Source: Paenibacillus cellulositrophicus (GTDB lineage: Bacteria; Bacillota; Bacilli; Paenibacillales; Paenibacillaceae). From it: 64,000 nucleotides of DNA. Below the pieces are notes generated by a model. It worked only from the letters and a program-made list of their open reading frames with translations, made no database searches and was not told where the DNA came from. This document shows positions 1 to 9,886 of this stretch, in pieces. The position numbers were made by a program, and so were the translations under genes. The stretch covers positions 3,832,001-3,896,000 of the forward strand of contig NZ_CP045295.1 of assembly GCF_009363095.1 (NCBI RefSeq), written 5' to 3'. Each line of letters starts with the position of its first letter. The stretch's first letter is position 1.

Positions 1-558
1 GAGCTGCTGCAGTACATCCATGAGAAAATCCAGCTCACGCCGCTGGAAGCGACCATGCTGCTGGCCGGGATTACGGTGGACACGAAGCATTTTGCGCTGC
101 ATACCGGTTCCCGGACGTTTGAAGCGGCAGGCTTCCTCCGCCGGAGCGGGGCGGATACGATCCAGATCCAGCGGATGCTGAAGGAAGACCTGAAGGAATA
201 TCTGGCAAAGTCAGATATCATTAAGCGTGCTAAAATGGTATATGATCATATCGCTCTGGCCGTCACGGATCCGGGAACGGTCATCCCGCAGCTGCTCATT
301 GCGCAGGTGGCGGATACGCTGCTGAACATGACGGATGTGGTTGCCTCCTTCGTGATCAGTGAACGTCCGGACGGGTTGATCGGGATCAGCGCCCGTTCCT
401 TCGGGAAGATGAACGTGCAGGTCGTGATGGAGCGCCTCGGCGGCGGAGGCCATCTGACCAATGCTGCCGTGCAGCTGAAGGGTACCGTCAAGGAAGCGGA
501 GGCCCAGCTGCTCGAAGTTCTTGCACAAATTGAGGAGAAAGAGGGGTTGTTCGAATGA
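1..558 (+). CDS. gdpP: GdpP c-di-AMP phosphodiesterase, C-terminal part (5' end outside window)
   Basis: Open in frame from base 1 and lacking its start, so only the last 185 codons are here. This part is the end of the DHH/DHHA1 catalytic region; the glycine motif [11 protein letters not shown] near the C-terminus is the DHHA1 signature. GdpP (YybT) is a membrane-bound enzyme that hydrolyses cyclic di-AMP, a messenger controlling potassium balance and wall stress. Its stop overlaps the rplI start by 4 bases (ATGA), so translation is probably coupled. The order gdpP-rplI-dnaB is conserved in Bacillota, which supports the name. The membrane, PAS and GGDEF parts cannot be judged. Confidence 0.93.
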   Translation, partial: ELLQYIHEKIQLTPLEATMLLAGITVDTKHFALHTGSRTFEAAGFLRRSGADTIQIQRMLKEDLKEYLAKSDIIKRAKMVYDHIALAVTDPGTVIPQLLIAQVADTLLNMTDVVASFVISERPDGLIGISARSFGKMNVQVVMERLGGGGHLTNAAVQLKGTVKEAEAQLLEVLAQIEEKEGLFE

Positions 559-998
559 AAGTCATTTTTATCAAGGATGTTAAGGGTCAAGGCAAAAAAG
601 GGGACATTAAAGATATATCGGAAGGCTACGCAACGAATTTCCTTATTCCGCGCGGTCTCGCCCGTGTGGCAACCGAGGGTAACATGAAGACGCTCGAGAA
701 CCAGAACGCGGCCGAACAGAAGCGCAAGGAGCAGGAGAAAGAGGAAGCACAGGTTCTCGGCAAAAAATTGGAAGAGATGACCGTACAGCTTAAAGCGAAA
801 GCCGGGGAAGGCGGACGGCTGTTCGGAGCCATCACGAGCAAGCAAATCGCGGATGCACTTTCGCAGCAAGGCATCAAGATCGACAAACGCAAGATCGAAT
901 TGGATGAGCCGATCCGGACATTGGGCGTGACGCAGATGACCGTGAAGCTTCATTCGGATGTCAAAGCTACGCTGAAGGTCCAGGTCACGGAGGAATAA
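555..998 (+). CDS. rplI: 50S ribosomal protein L9
   Basis: A 147-residue protein, the usual L9 length. It opens with [17 protein letters not shown] and an N-terminal rRNA-binding lobe, followed by a long charged helix (about residues 45-75, rich in K, E and Q) and a compact C-terminal lobe. L9 binds 23S rRNA near the L1 stalk and affects frame maintenance. The start overlaps the gdpP stop; dnaB begins one base after its stop, so the three genes form a tight operon. Confidence 0.97.
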   Translation: MKVIFIKDVKGQGKKGDIKDISEGYATNFLIPRGLARVATEGNMKTLENQNAAEQKRKEQEKEEAQVLGKKLEEMTVQLKAKAGEGGRLFGAITSKQIADALSQQGIKIDKRKIELDEPIRTLGVTQMTVKLHSDVKATLKVQVTEE

Positions 999-999
999 G

Positions 1000-2361
1000 A
1001 TGGGCGGAGAGCTCTTTTTCGACCGGATTCCCCCGCAAAATCTGGAGGCGGAGCAGGCGGTTCTAGGTGCGATTCTGCTGCAGAGCGAGGCTATGATCAC
1101 CGCGATGGAGCGGGTTTCGCCCGAGGATTTCTACGATGTACCGCATCAGCTGATTTATGAGGCGATGATCCAGCTTGGAGAAGAGAACCAGCCGATTGAT
1201 CTCATTACCTTAACCTCGCGTCTGCAGGACAAGGGACAGCTGGAAGAAATCGGGGGCGTCAGCTACCTGGCGAAGCTGGCACATGCGGTGCCGACAGCGG
1301 CCAATGTGGAGTATTACGCTCAGATCATCGAAGAGAAATCCATGCTGCGGCGGCTCATCCGCACAGCGACGCAGATCGTCAGCGAAGGCTACACCGGCGG
1401 CGAGGACGTATCCGGCATGCTGAGCGACGCCGAGCGGCGCATCCTGGAGATTTCCAACCGGCGCAGCGGCAGCGGCTTTGTCGCCATCCGCGACGTGCTG
1501 ATGGAAGTGTTCGAGCGCGTTGAGGTGCTGCACCAGCAGAGCGGAAGCACCACCGGCATACCGACAGGCTTTGTCGATTTGGACCGGATGACGAATGGCT
1601 TCCAGCGTTCCGACTTGATTATCGTGGCCGCCCGTCCTTCCGTCGGCAAGACGGCATTTGCCCTGAACATCGCCCAGAACGTGGCGGTGCGTGCGAAAGA
1701 AACGGTCGCGATCTTCAGTCTGGAGATGTCGGCACCCCAGCTCGTCAACCGGATGATCTGTGCCGAAGCGAACCTGGATGCCAACCTGATGCGTACCGGT
1801 GATTTCAAGACCGATGAGGATTGGGCCAAGCTGACCATGGGGATCGCTTCCCTGGCGGAGGCCGAAATTTACATTGATGATACGCCAGGCATTACTGTTG
1901 CGGATATCCGCTCCAAGTGCCGCCGTCTGAAGAAGGAGAAGGGGCTCGGGATGATCGTAATCGACTACCTGCAGCTGATCCAGGGACGCGGCAAAGCCGG
2001 CGAGAACCGTCAGCAGGAAGTATCCGAAATTTCCCGTACACTGAAACAGATCGCGCGTGAGCTCAGCGTGCCGGTTATCGCTCTGTCCCAGCTCAGCCGG
2101 GGTGTAGAGCAGCGGCAGGACAAGCGTCCGATGATGAGTGACCTTCGTGAATCGGGTTCCATCGAGCAGGATGCCGATATCGTTGCATTCCTATACCGCG
2201 ACGACTACTATAACCAAGAGACGGAGAAGAAAAACATCATCGAGATCATTATCGCCAAGCAGCGTAACGGTCCGGTGGGCACCGTCGAACTGGTCTTCAT
2301 GAAGAATTTCAATAAGTTCGTCAATTACGAGCGGACGCACACCGACGCATTCGCAATGTAG
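1000..2361 (+). CDS. dnaB: Replicative DNA helicase DnaB
   Basis: 453 residues, the normal size for the hexameric replicative helicase (called DnaC in Bacillus subtilis). The N-terminal collar domain covers about residues 1-110, followed by a linker and a RecA-like ATPase domain. Walker A reads ARPSVGKTA and the Walker B region reads MIVIDYLQLI; the DnaB-specific ALSQLSRGVEQR motif follows. No intein is present. It unwinds DNA at the fork, moving on the lagging-strand template. It lies last in the gdpP-rplI-dnaB operon; the inverted repeat at 2456-2495 may terminate the transcript. Confidence 0.97.
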   Translation: MGGELFFDRIPPQNLEAEQAVLGAILLQSEAMITAMERVSPEDFYDVPHQLIYEAMIQLGEENQPIDLITLTSRLQDKGQLEEIGGVSYLAKLAHAVPTAANVEYYAQIIEEKSMLRRLIRTATQIVSEGYTGGEDVSGMLSDAERRILEISNRRSGSGFVAIRDVLMEVFERVEVLHQQSGSTTGIPTGFVDLDRMTNGFQRSDLIIVAARPSVGKTAFALNIAQNVAVRAKETVAIFSLEMSAPQLVNRMICAEANLDANLMRTGDFKTDEDWAKLTMGIASLAEAEIYIDDTPGITVADIRSKCRRLKKEKGLGMIVIDYLQLIQGRGKAGENRQQEVSEISRTLKQIARELSVPVIALSQLSRGVEQRQDKRPMMSDLRESGSIEQDADIVAFLYRDDYYNQETEKKNIIEIIIAKQRNGPVGTVELVFMKNFNKFVNYERTHTDAFAM

Positions 2362-2450
2362 CGAAGCCGACGATGATGTTCGCGAGAACAGATAGATAGA
2401 TCCAATCGATCTTATAAAAGGTTATCCATATTTCTAAGAATGCTTGTCTT

Positions 2451-2494
2451 ATTTCCGAACAATTGTACTTTAGTTAGTGCAATTGTTCGTTTTT
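2451..2494. promoter_or_regulatory. Paired PurR boxes upstream of purA (may also act as dnaB terminator)
   Basis: Bases 2451-2463 (ATTTCCGAACAAT) match the Bacillus PurBox consensus AWWWCCGAACWWT at every position. Bases 2482-2494 carry the same box on the opposite strand with one mismatch. The gap is 18 bases. Relative to a start site predicted near 2533 the boxes lie at about -82 and -51, close to the arrangement known for B. subtilis pur promoters. The same inverted repeat can fold into a 13-bp stem followed by T residues, so it may also terminate dnaB transcription. Confidence 0.75.
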
Positions 2495-2497
2495 TAT

Positions 2498-2526
2498 TTG
2501 ACTTTAAAAATAGGGACTGTTACACT
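2498..2526 (+). promoter_or_regulatory. Sigma-A type promoter for purA
   Basis: TTGACT at 2498-2503 and TACACT at 2521-2526 are separated by exactly 17 bases. The -35 box begins 4 bases after the second PurR box, as expected for PurR repression of initiation. The leader to the purA start would be about 180 nt; no riboswitch was recognised in it. Confidence 0.6.
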
Positions 2527-2661
2527 GGTAATGCTGCTTTAGCACAGTCCAGCGCTCGTTCTCATGGTAGGGGACACTGGAACGTGTGAGGGTTTTACAT
2601 GCCCTTTGACGATGGCAGCTTTGAAATGGTGCATAATCATACTTGCAGGTAAACATAATGA

Positions 2662-3993
<1,332 letters not shown>

Positions 3994-4045
3994 TCAGCGT
4001 ACAATAGCCTGGAAACAAGTGAATAGATATCCGTTTTGATCGAAG

Positions 4046-4086
4046 AGGTCACCTTAACGCCAAGTGCGTCGGGGTGGCCTTTTTTG
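4046..4086 (+). terminator. Rho-independent terminator after purA
   Basis: AGGTCACC (4046-4053) pairs with GGTGGCCT (4073-4080) and six T residues follow. Confidence 0.75.
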
Positions 4087-4501
4087 ATGATGAAATGAAA
4101 GTATAAATCACGCGGAGTCTGCTTCCTTGTTGTGAAGTCTGCCTAAAAGTATCTGGAATAAGCATCGAAGCGTAAGCCCCACTTTGTTGGGGCTATTTTG
4201 CGTACCGCAGGATTGAATCCTCCGCTTCCCGTCAATACTGCTAGATATATAGATTGAATTGAAATTTTACTGGAAGTTTTCAGTTCATTCTATTGAGCAG
4301 CGCCGTTTCATAGAGTTCGGCCGCAGTGACTCTGATAGAGTCGGAGTGGTGCAGAATGGGGGCAGCCTGGCCCGTAGCGATTACGCTCTAATAACAGACA
4401 ATCATACGTATTGGCATGGATAGGTCGTCACAAAGAATAAAGGCTGGAATGCTGAGAAACAACCCGGATATGAGACGGGAAGTGCAAAGGAGGAGTGCGC
4501 C
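4087..4501. other. Intergenic region between purA and a secreted-protein gene
   Basis: No gene or tRNA is recognised in 415 bases. A hairpin AGCCCCA/TGGGGCT (4175-4194) is followed by a weak T tract (ATTTTG), and a small stem GACTCT/AGAGTC lies near 4326-4340. The ribosome-binding site AAAGGAGG for the next gene is at about 4485-4492. Confidence 0.4.
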
Positions 4502-5239
4502 ATGAAGATTGCGCAATGGTTGCTTAAAACGGTGCTGACTGTGGTGCTGATCAGCGGCCTGACGGTGCTTACGACAGGAGCAATCGTGAATATGTATGTC
4601 CAATCGCTGCTGGCCAGCTTTAACATTCAGCTGGAGGGTCAGCCGACGGGCATTGGTGGCATGATGAAGGGAATGCTGGGATTGAACACCACCAAGGAAA
4701 AGGAGCCCGATAAAGAGGCGGCCAGCACGGCTCATGCGGCGGACGACAGCAAGACGTCGGGGGGAAGCACGAATACAGCCGACAACGGAACAGGCAGCAC
4801 GGAGGGAGCAGGAGAAACCGCCGGAACCGGATCCCAGACCGGAACCAACGCTGGTGAGGCGGGATCGGGGGGCAGTACTGCCGGTACGGCGACGGGAGGA
4901 AACGCGGAAGCCGAGGGCACGGATACGCCGGACGACGCGTTGCCCGTTATGGGGCAGGGCCTGAGCGAATCAGCCATGGGCGGCCAGTCCGCAGCCGATC
5001 AGCAGGTCGTCATCAGCCCGGACGAAATGATCCAGAAGAAAGATGAGCTGACTGCAACGGAGAAGGAGCAGATTTTTAACATTTTGATGAAAAAGCTGCC
5101 GCAATCGGAAATGCAGAAAATTTCGGCCGCCATGGAGGACGGCCTGACCGAGCAAGAATTATCGACAATAGAAGACACGATATCCAAGTATTTGACGAAG
5201 GAAGAATATGCCGCGCTTAGTAAACTGCTGGAGCAATAG
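4502..5239 (+). CDS. Membrane-anchored or secreted protein of unknown function
   Basis: 245 residues. A hydrophobic N-terminal segment (about residues 8-32, ending near TTGAIVNMYVQ) is a signal anchor. Residues about 70-150 are a low-complexity linker rich in G, T, S, A and E, typical of an extracytoplasmic tether. The last about 80 residues are predicted helical and charged (KKDELTATEKEQIFNILMKK). No known domain is recognised. A strong AAAGGAGG site precedes the ATG. It lies between purA and the M23 peptidase, ends near its own terminator (5335-5359), and may serve the cell envelope, but that is only context. Confidence 0.8.
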   Translation: MKIAQWLLKTVLTVVLISGLTVLTTGAIVNMYVQSLLASFNIQLEGQPTGIGGMMKGMLGLNTTKEKEPDKEAASTAHAADDSKTSGGSTNTADNGTGSTEGAGETAGTGSQTGTNAGEAGSGGSTAGTATGGNAEAEGTDTPDDALPVMGQGLSESAMGGQSAADQQVVISPDEMIQKKDELTATEKEQIFNILMKKLPQSEMQKISAAMEDGLTEQELSTIEDTISKYLTKEEYAALSKLLEQ

Positions 5240-5334
5240 GCAGCTGGAAACACTGGGCGATCAAACCCAACGGAGGAAGTTGTAACCTTTTAATGAATTA
5301 AAGCAACGCAATCTACTTATAGGTAAATAACACA

Positions 5335-5359
5335 AACCCGCGTCGGACGTGGGTTTTTT
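5335..5359 (+). terminator. Terminator before the M23 peptidase gene
   Basis: ACCCGCG pairs with CGTGGGT (one G-T wobble) around a short loop, followed by six T residues. Confidence 0.7.
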
Positions 5360-5379
5360 GCTGTGCGCCGAGAGTTGAA

Positions 5380-5410
5380 TTGTTTGTAAACGTTGTGTTA
5401 AAGTATAGAT
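5380..5410 (+). promoter_or_regulatory. WalR box and promoter of the M23 peptidase gene
   Basis: TGTAAA (5385-5390), five bases, then TGTTAA (5396-5401) fits the WalR (YycF) consensus TGTWAH-N5-TGTWAH perfectly. A -35-like TTGTTT at 5380-5385 and a -10-like TATAGA at 5404-5409 (18-base spacer) bracket it. The WalR gene itself begins 1.9 kb downstream, so the hydrolase next door is a likely direct target. Whether binding here activates or represses cannot be told. Confidence 0.7.
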
Positions 5411-5485
5411 TGTGTAAAAAGGTATCAAAATTTTAACTTTTTCGTCATTTTTGAAAAAGCATACAAAGCAAACAAGGAGAGAGTT

Positions 5486-7057
5486 ATGAAGGGTTTTAAG
5501 GGTAACCGCTGGAAGGAGAATAATCAAGCTTCGACAAATTCCGCGCAACTCTCCGGAAAGCAGGATGAACATCAGCATATGGGCGCTGCGACGCCTGGAA
5601 CTGAACCTCAAGGGCGGAAATGGAGCGCTCCACGGAAATGGATCGCGGGTACGGCCGGTGCGGTCATCGTGATCGCTGGACTTGTGTATGCAGGCAATCA
5701 GTACGTCAATGCCAATATGGTCCCGTATTATCATGTCCTTGTACATAATCAGGAAATCGGGACGGTCAAGGATCCCTCTCAAATCGATAAGCTGTTCAGC
5801 CAGAAGCAGCAGGAATATCAAGATAAATATCCGGGTGTGGAGATGGTGCTCCAGACGGACGGCATCACGACGAAGGTCGAGAAGGCGTTTCAGGCCAAGC
5901 CTGATACGGATAACACGCTCAAGAAGCTGGACGGTATGCTTAAGGCATATGCCGAAGGTGTGGAGCTGAAAGTAAACGGTAAGGTCGTCGGGATCGTGAA
6001 GGACCAGGCCACGGTGGATGCCGCACTGGAACAGGCGCAGATGAAGTTCGCGCCGAAGGCTGTGGTCACTGCGGCCAGCGGGAAGGTCAAGGCGGAAACG
6101 AAGCTGAAGAAGATGGCGGCTACCGCCTCCTCGGCGAAAGCCGCGAATACACCGGGAGCTTCGGTCCAAAAGGTGTCTATTAAGGAGAAAGTGACAGTAG
6201 CGCCGGTCAAAGCCGACCCGAACAAAGTGCTGACCGCTGCGGAGGCAGCCAAGCTGCTGACGGCCGGGCAGGAAGCGCCGCTGGTGTACACGGTGGAGGA
6301 AGGCGATACGATCAGCACGATCGCGAGCCAGTTCAAGATCAGCCAGAAGGAGATTTACAGCAACAATCCGGGTGTGAAGGAAAAGTACCTGCAGATCGGC
6401 GATCAGCTGAAGCTGACGGTGCCGAAGCCGCCAATTACGGTGAAGACGGTCGAGAAGGTGACCGAACAGGTATCGACCGCGCCGGAAATCGAAATCCGCA
6501 AGAGTAAGGAACTGCCGGCCGGCAAGACCAAGGTCGTTCGGCCCGGACAGGAAGGCCTGAAGGTGATGACCTATCAGGTGACGAAGGAGAACGGAAAGGT
6601 CGTCAGCGAGCAGTGGCTCGGACAAACGGTCGTGAAGTCTTCGCTCAAAGAGGTCGTCCTGCAGGGAACGAAAGTTCCGGGCAGAGGCTCCGGACAATTC
6701 GCCTGGCCGGTGAGCGGCCATATCATATCCAGCTCCTACGGCACCCGCTGGGGCAAGATGCATAAGGGCATCGACATGGTATCCGGCAACCGGACGATCA
6801 TGGCGGCTGACGACGGCACGGTAACCTTTACGGGTCAAATCAGCGGCTACGGCAACGCCATCATCATCAGTCACGGCAACGGATATGAAACGCTGTACGG
6901 ACATTTGAACAGCATCTCGGTTCACAGCGGTCAAAAAGTAAGCCAAGGCGAAAAAATCGGCATCATGGGCAGCACCGGGCATTCGACCGGCACCCACCTG
7001 CATTTTGAGATCCACAAGAACGGATCGATTCAGAACCCGATGAAATATTTGAACTGA
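5486..7057 (+). CDS. M23-family peptidoglycan endopeptidase with LysM and G5 domains
   Basis: 523 residues. A cytoplasmic N-terminus is followed by one transmembrane segment (about residues 52-72), an extracellular region, a LysM domain (about 267-312, YTVEEGDTISTIASQF), a G5 domain (about 316-392) and an M23 metallopeptidase domain (about 402-520). The zinc site is visible as H426-x3-D430 and H504-L-H506. It should bind peptidoglycan and cut peptide cross-bridges for growth. AAGGAGAG precedes the ATG. A perfect WalR box in its promoter and the following walRK operon support a role in WalRK-controlled wall turnover. Confidence 0.93.
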   Translation: MKGFKGNRWKENNQASTNSAQLSGKQDEHQHMGAATPGTEPQGRKWSAPRKWIAGTAGAVIVIAGLVYAGNQYVNANMVPYYHVLVHNQEIGTVKDPSQIDKLFSQKQQEYQDKYPGVEMVLQTDGITTKVEKAFQAKPDTDNTLKKLDGMLKAYAEGVELKVNGKVVGIVKDQATVDAALEQAQMKFAPKAVVTAASGKVKAETKLKKMAATASSAKAANTPGASVQKVSIKEKVTVAPVKADPNKVLTAAEAAKLLTAGQEAPLVYTVEEGDTISTIASQFKISQKEIYSNNPGVKEKYLQIGDQLKLTVPKPPITVKTVEKVTEQVSTAPEIEIRKSKELPAGKTKVVRPGQEGLKVMTYQVTKENGKVVSEQWLGQTVVKSSLKEVVLQGTKVPGRGSGQFAWPVSGHIISSSYGTRWGKMHKGIDMVSGNRTIMAADDGTVTFTGQISGYGNAIIISHGNGYETLYGHLNSISVHSGQKVSQGEKIGIMGSTGHSTGTHLHFEIHKNGSIQNPMKYLN

Positions 7058-7122
7058 GTTTGGCTGCGGTAAGGATTAGCATAAGATAATAACCGGATAC
7101 AGCTATCATATATTTATATTCA

Positions 7123-7158
7123 AAGCATGGTCTCCTGAGGGAGGCCGTGCTTTTTTTT
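7123..7158 (+). terminator. Terminator between the M23 peptidase and walR
   Basis: AAGCATGGTCTCC pairs with GGAGGCCGTGCTT (two G-T wobbles) and a run of eight T follows. Confidence 0.85.
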
Positions 7159-7250
7159 AGTGGGATGGCGGAGGTTTGCAAGAAATTTTCATGAAAAGGA
7201 AAGGATTACTGTCAAAACTGCGGCTCTGCGGGATGTGACGGGCTTCCAGG

Positions 7251-7261
7251 TATGGTAAAAT
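7251..7261 (+). promoter_or_regulatory. Extended -10 promoter for the wal operon
   Basis: TATGGTAAAAT contains a TGN extension directly before TAAAAT (7256-7261). No good -35 is seen, which is common for extended -10 promoters. The leader to walR would be about 45 nt. Confidence 0.45.
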
Positions 7262-7312
7262 GAAAAGGACAGTGTCAACAAGTACGGAGAGAAAAAGAGG
7301 TGGGGTCAGCCG

Positions 7313-8047
7313 ATGCAGGGAACCATTTTGGTCGTGGATGATGAACAGCCGATTGCCGATATTTTGAAATTCAATTTGGAAAAAGAGGGATACGAGGTCA
7401 TCTGTACCTTTGACGGCGTGAGCGCTGTAGAAATGGCCTTGTCTGCGCAGCCGGACCTGATGCTGCTGGATCTGATGCTGCCCGGCAAAGACGGCATGGA
7501 TGTGTGCCGCGAGGTGCGCGCCGCCGGGATGGAGCTGCCGATCATTATGCTGACGGCCAAGGACGAGGAGATCGATAAAGTGCTGGGGCTGGAGCTTGGG
7601 GCGGATGACTATGTCACCAAGCCGTTCAGCACGCGCGAGCTGCTGGCCCGGGTCAAGGCGCAGATGCGGCGCCAGAACAAACCGAGCGGTACGGAGTCGG
7701 CCGCCGCGCCTGCCGCGGAGACGCCGAAGCAGGGCGTGCAGCTGTTCGGCCTGTTTATCGATACGGATATGTATCTGGTGTACAAGGACGGCGAAGCGCT
7801 GGATCTGACGCACCGGGAGTACGAGCTGCTGTATTACTTGGCCAAAAATGCGGGCAAAGTCATGACACGGGAGCATCTGCTGCAGGCGGTATGGGGATTT
7901 GAATACTTCGGCGATGTTCGCACCGTCGATGTGACGATCCGGCGTCTGCGCGAGAAAATCGAGGAGAATCCGAGCAAGCCGGAATACATCCTTACCCGGA
8001 GGGGGCTTGGCTATGTCATGCGGAGTCCCAAAAACGGGGGCCTGTAA
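7313..8047 (+). CDS. walR: Essential response regulator WalR (YycF), OmpR family
   Basis: 244 residues. The receiver domain has acidic residues D9 and D10, the phosphoacceptor D53 (LLDLMLPG) and K103 (VTKPF). A linker rich in A, P and S (about 125-141) precedes a winged-helix DNA-binding domain (about 145-238). WalR controls autolysin and wall-synthesis genes and binds direct repeats TGTWAH-N5-TGTWAH. Its stop is immediately followed by the walK ATG. The linker is somewhat longer than in B. subtilis, otherwise typical. Confidence 0.96.
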   Translation: MQGTILVVDDEQPIADILKFNLEKEGYEVICTFDGVSAVEMALSAQPDLMLLDLMLPGKDGMDVCREVRAAGMELPIIMLTAKDEEIDKVLGLELGADDYVTKPFSTRELLARVKAQMRRQNKPSGTESAAAPAAETPKQGVQLFGLFIDTDMYLVYKDGEALDLTHREYELLYYLAKNAGKVMTREHLLQAVWGFEYFGDVRTVDVTIRRLREKIEENPSKPEYILTRRGLGYVMRSPKNGGL

Positions 8048-9886
8048 ATGAAATGGCCCTCCTTTTTCCGCACGATCCAGGCGAAGCTGATCATCATCTA
8101 TGTGCTGCTTATCCTGATCGCGATGCAGCTGATCGGGGTGTATTTTGTCAGCGCGATGAAAAATTCCCTGACCAGCAACTTTACGAAGGACCTGCAGGAG
8201 CGGGCGGAGCTGCTGTCGGTGCTGGCAGCGGATAAGCTGGGCGGCACCGGAGATACGGGAGAGAATAATCCGGTGGAGAGCCTGGGAGCAATCGTCAACA
8301 ACCTGTTCAACCTGAACGGGGCGGAAATCCAGGTACTTGACGCCAGCGGCAAGGTGCTGATCACGTCTTACCCTTCGCATGCCGACTATGTCGGGAAGAA
8401 GAACACGCAGACGGTCGTGAGCCGGGCGCTGCAGGGCATCAAGGACAACGAGGAATACGTCATCGATGAAGACAATGTGCGCAAGAAGGTCGTGGCGAAG
8501 CCGGTCATGAACAATGGGAAAATCGTCGGCGCCATCTACATCGTCGCTTCGATGAAGGAGCTGTACGATACGATGGGCCGGGTGAACAACATTTTTATTT
8601 CCGGGATTCTGCTGGCGCTGGGGATGACCTGCGTGCTCGGTGTCATTCTGGCTCACACGATCACTCACCCGATCAAGGAAATGACCAACCACGCCACCGC
8701 GGTGGCCGAGGGCAGCTTTGACCAGAAAATGCCCGTATTCGGCAACGATGAAATCGGCCAGCTGAGCGAGGCGTTCAACTATATGACTTCGCGGCTGCGC
8801 GAAGCGCTGATCCAGAACGAAGAGGAGAAAGAGAAGCTCGCTTCGATCCTGACGAACATGAGCGACGGCGTGATCGCCACGGACGAGGCCGGCAAGGTCA
8901 TCCTGATGAACCGCCGCGCCGGGGCGATCCTTGGCGTGGACGAGGATGAGCTGGCCGGAAGCGATATCGCGCAAGTGCTGGGACTGACGCCGGAGCAGGC
9001 GGACACGTTCACGGAAGGAACGTACGTGACGATGCTGCTGCAGATCAGCCCGGAAGAGGAGAAGGAGAAATCGCGCCATTACATGGTGCGCGTGACCTTT
9101 ACTCCGATTCACCGCCGCGAATTCGGCATCACGGGCACGATCGCCGTGCTGCAGGATGTGACGGAGCAGGAGAAGCTCGAGGCGTCACGCCGTGAGTTCG
9201 TGGCGAACGTGTCGCATGAGCTGCGCACACCGCTCACGACGATCAAGAGCTACACCGAAGCGCTGGATGACGGGGCGTTGGACGATCCGCCGCTGGCGGC
9301 ACGGTTTGTCGGGGTCATCCAGAACGAAACGGAGCGGATGATCCGGCTCGTGACGGACCTGCTCCATCTGTCCAGACTGGACAACAAGGAGGCGCTGCTG
9401 CGCAAGCAGCCGACCGATGTGCTGGAAATGCTGGAGGACGTGTCGGACCGCTTTTCTTTTCAAATGCAGCAGAAGGGCATTCTGGCGGAAGTCCGCGTGG
9501 AGGAAGGGGTTCAGAAGGCGCCGTTCGACCGGGACCAGATCGATCAGGTGCTGGACAACCTCGTATCCAATGCGCTCAAATATACGCCTTCAGGTGGAAG
9601 CATCACGATGGAAGCAGCGCTGACCGAAGGCCGTCTGCTCGCCATTTCGGTGCAGGATTCCGGCATCGGCATTCCAAAGAAGGACCTGGACCGGATCTTT
9701 GAGCGCTTCTACCGGGTGGACAAGGCCCGTTCCCGCAATATGGGCGGCACCGGACTTGGACTGTCCATCGCCCGCGAGATCGTGCTCGCCCACGGCGGCA
9801 CCATCTCCCTTCAGTCGGAGCTGGGGCAGGGCACGAAGGTGACGTTTACGCTGCCTCTGGGTGACGAAGGGGGAAGCGCCTCATGA
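8048..9886 (+). CDS. walK: Sensor histidine kinase WalK (YycG)
   Basis: 612 residues, the family length. Two transmembrane helices (about 11-33 and 183-203) flank an extracellular sensing domain. A HAMP domain, a PAS domain (about 262-365), a HisKA domain with phosphoacceptor H390 (SHELRTPLT), and an ATP-binding domain with the N box, DSGIGIP and GGTGLGLSI boxes follow. It phosphorylates WalR in response to cell-wall status at the division site. It starts directly after the walR stop; its own stop overlaps yycH by 4 bases. Confidence 0.96.
   Translation: MKWPSFFRTIQAKLIIIYVLLILIAMQLIGVYFVSAMKNSLTSNFTKDLQERAELLSVLAADKLGGTGDTGENNPVESLGAIVNNLFNLNGAEIQVLDASGKVLITSYPSHADYVGKKNTQTVVSRALQGIKDNEEYVIDEDNVRKKVVAKPVMNNGKIVGAIYIVASMKELYDTMGRVNNIFISGILLALGMTCVLGVILAHTITHPIKEMTNHATAVAEGSFDQKMPVFGNDEIGQLSEAFNYMTSRLREALIQNEEEKEKLASILTNMSDGVIATDEAGKVILMNRRAGAILGVDEDELAGSDIAQVLGLTPEQADTFTEGTYVTMLLQISPEEEKEKSRHYMVRVTFTPIHRREFGITGTIAVLQDVTEQEKLEASRREFVANVSHELRTPLTTIKSYTEALDDGALDDPPLAARFVGVIQNETERMIRLVTDLLHLSRLDNKEALLRKQPTDVLEMLEDVSDRFSFQMQQKGILAEVRVEEGVQKAPFDRDQIDQVLDNLVSNALKYTPSGGSITMEAALTEGRLLAISVQDSGIGIPKKDLDRIFERFYRVDKARSRNMGGTGLGLSIAREIVLAHGGTISLQSELGQGTKVTFTLPLGDEGGSAS

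Noticed and set aside
4300..4400. Possible tRNA in the purA downstream region
   Set aside because: No cloverleaf or T-loop (GTTCGA) could be built.
5261..7015. Long open frame on the minus strand (584 codons) opposite the M23 gene
   Set aside because: Low-complexity L/R/H-rich translation without domains; it mirrors the codon bias of the clear M23 gene on the plus strand.
7157..9112. 651-codon minus-strand frame opposite walR and walK
   Set aside because: Shadow of two certain genes; H/R/Q-rich composition, no ribosome-binding site, no family.
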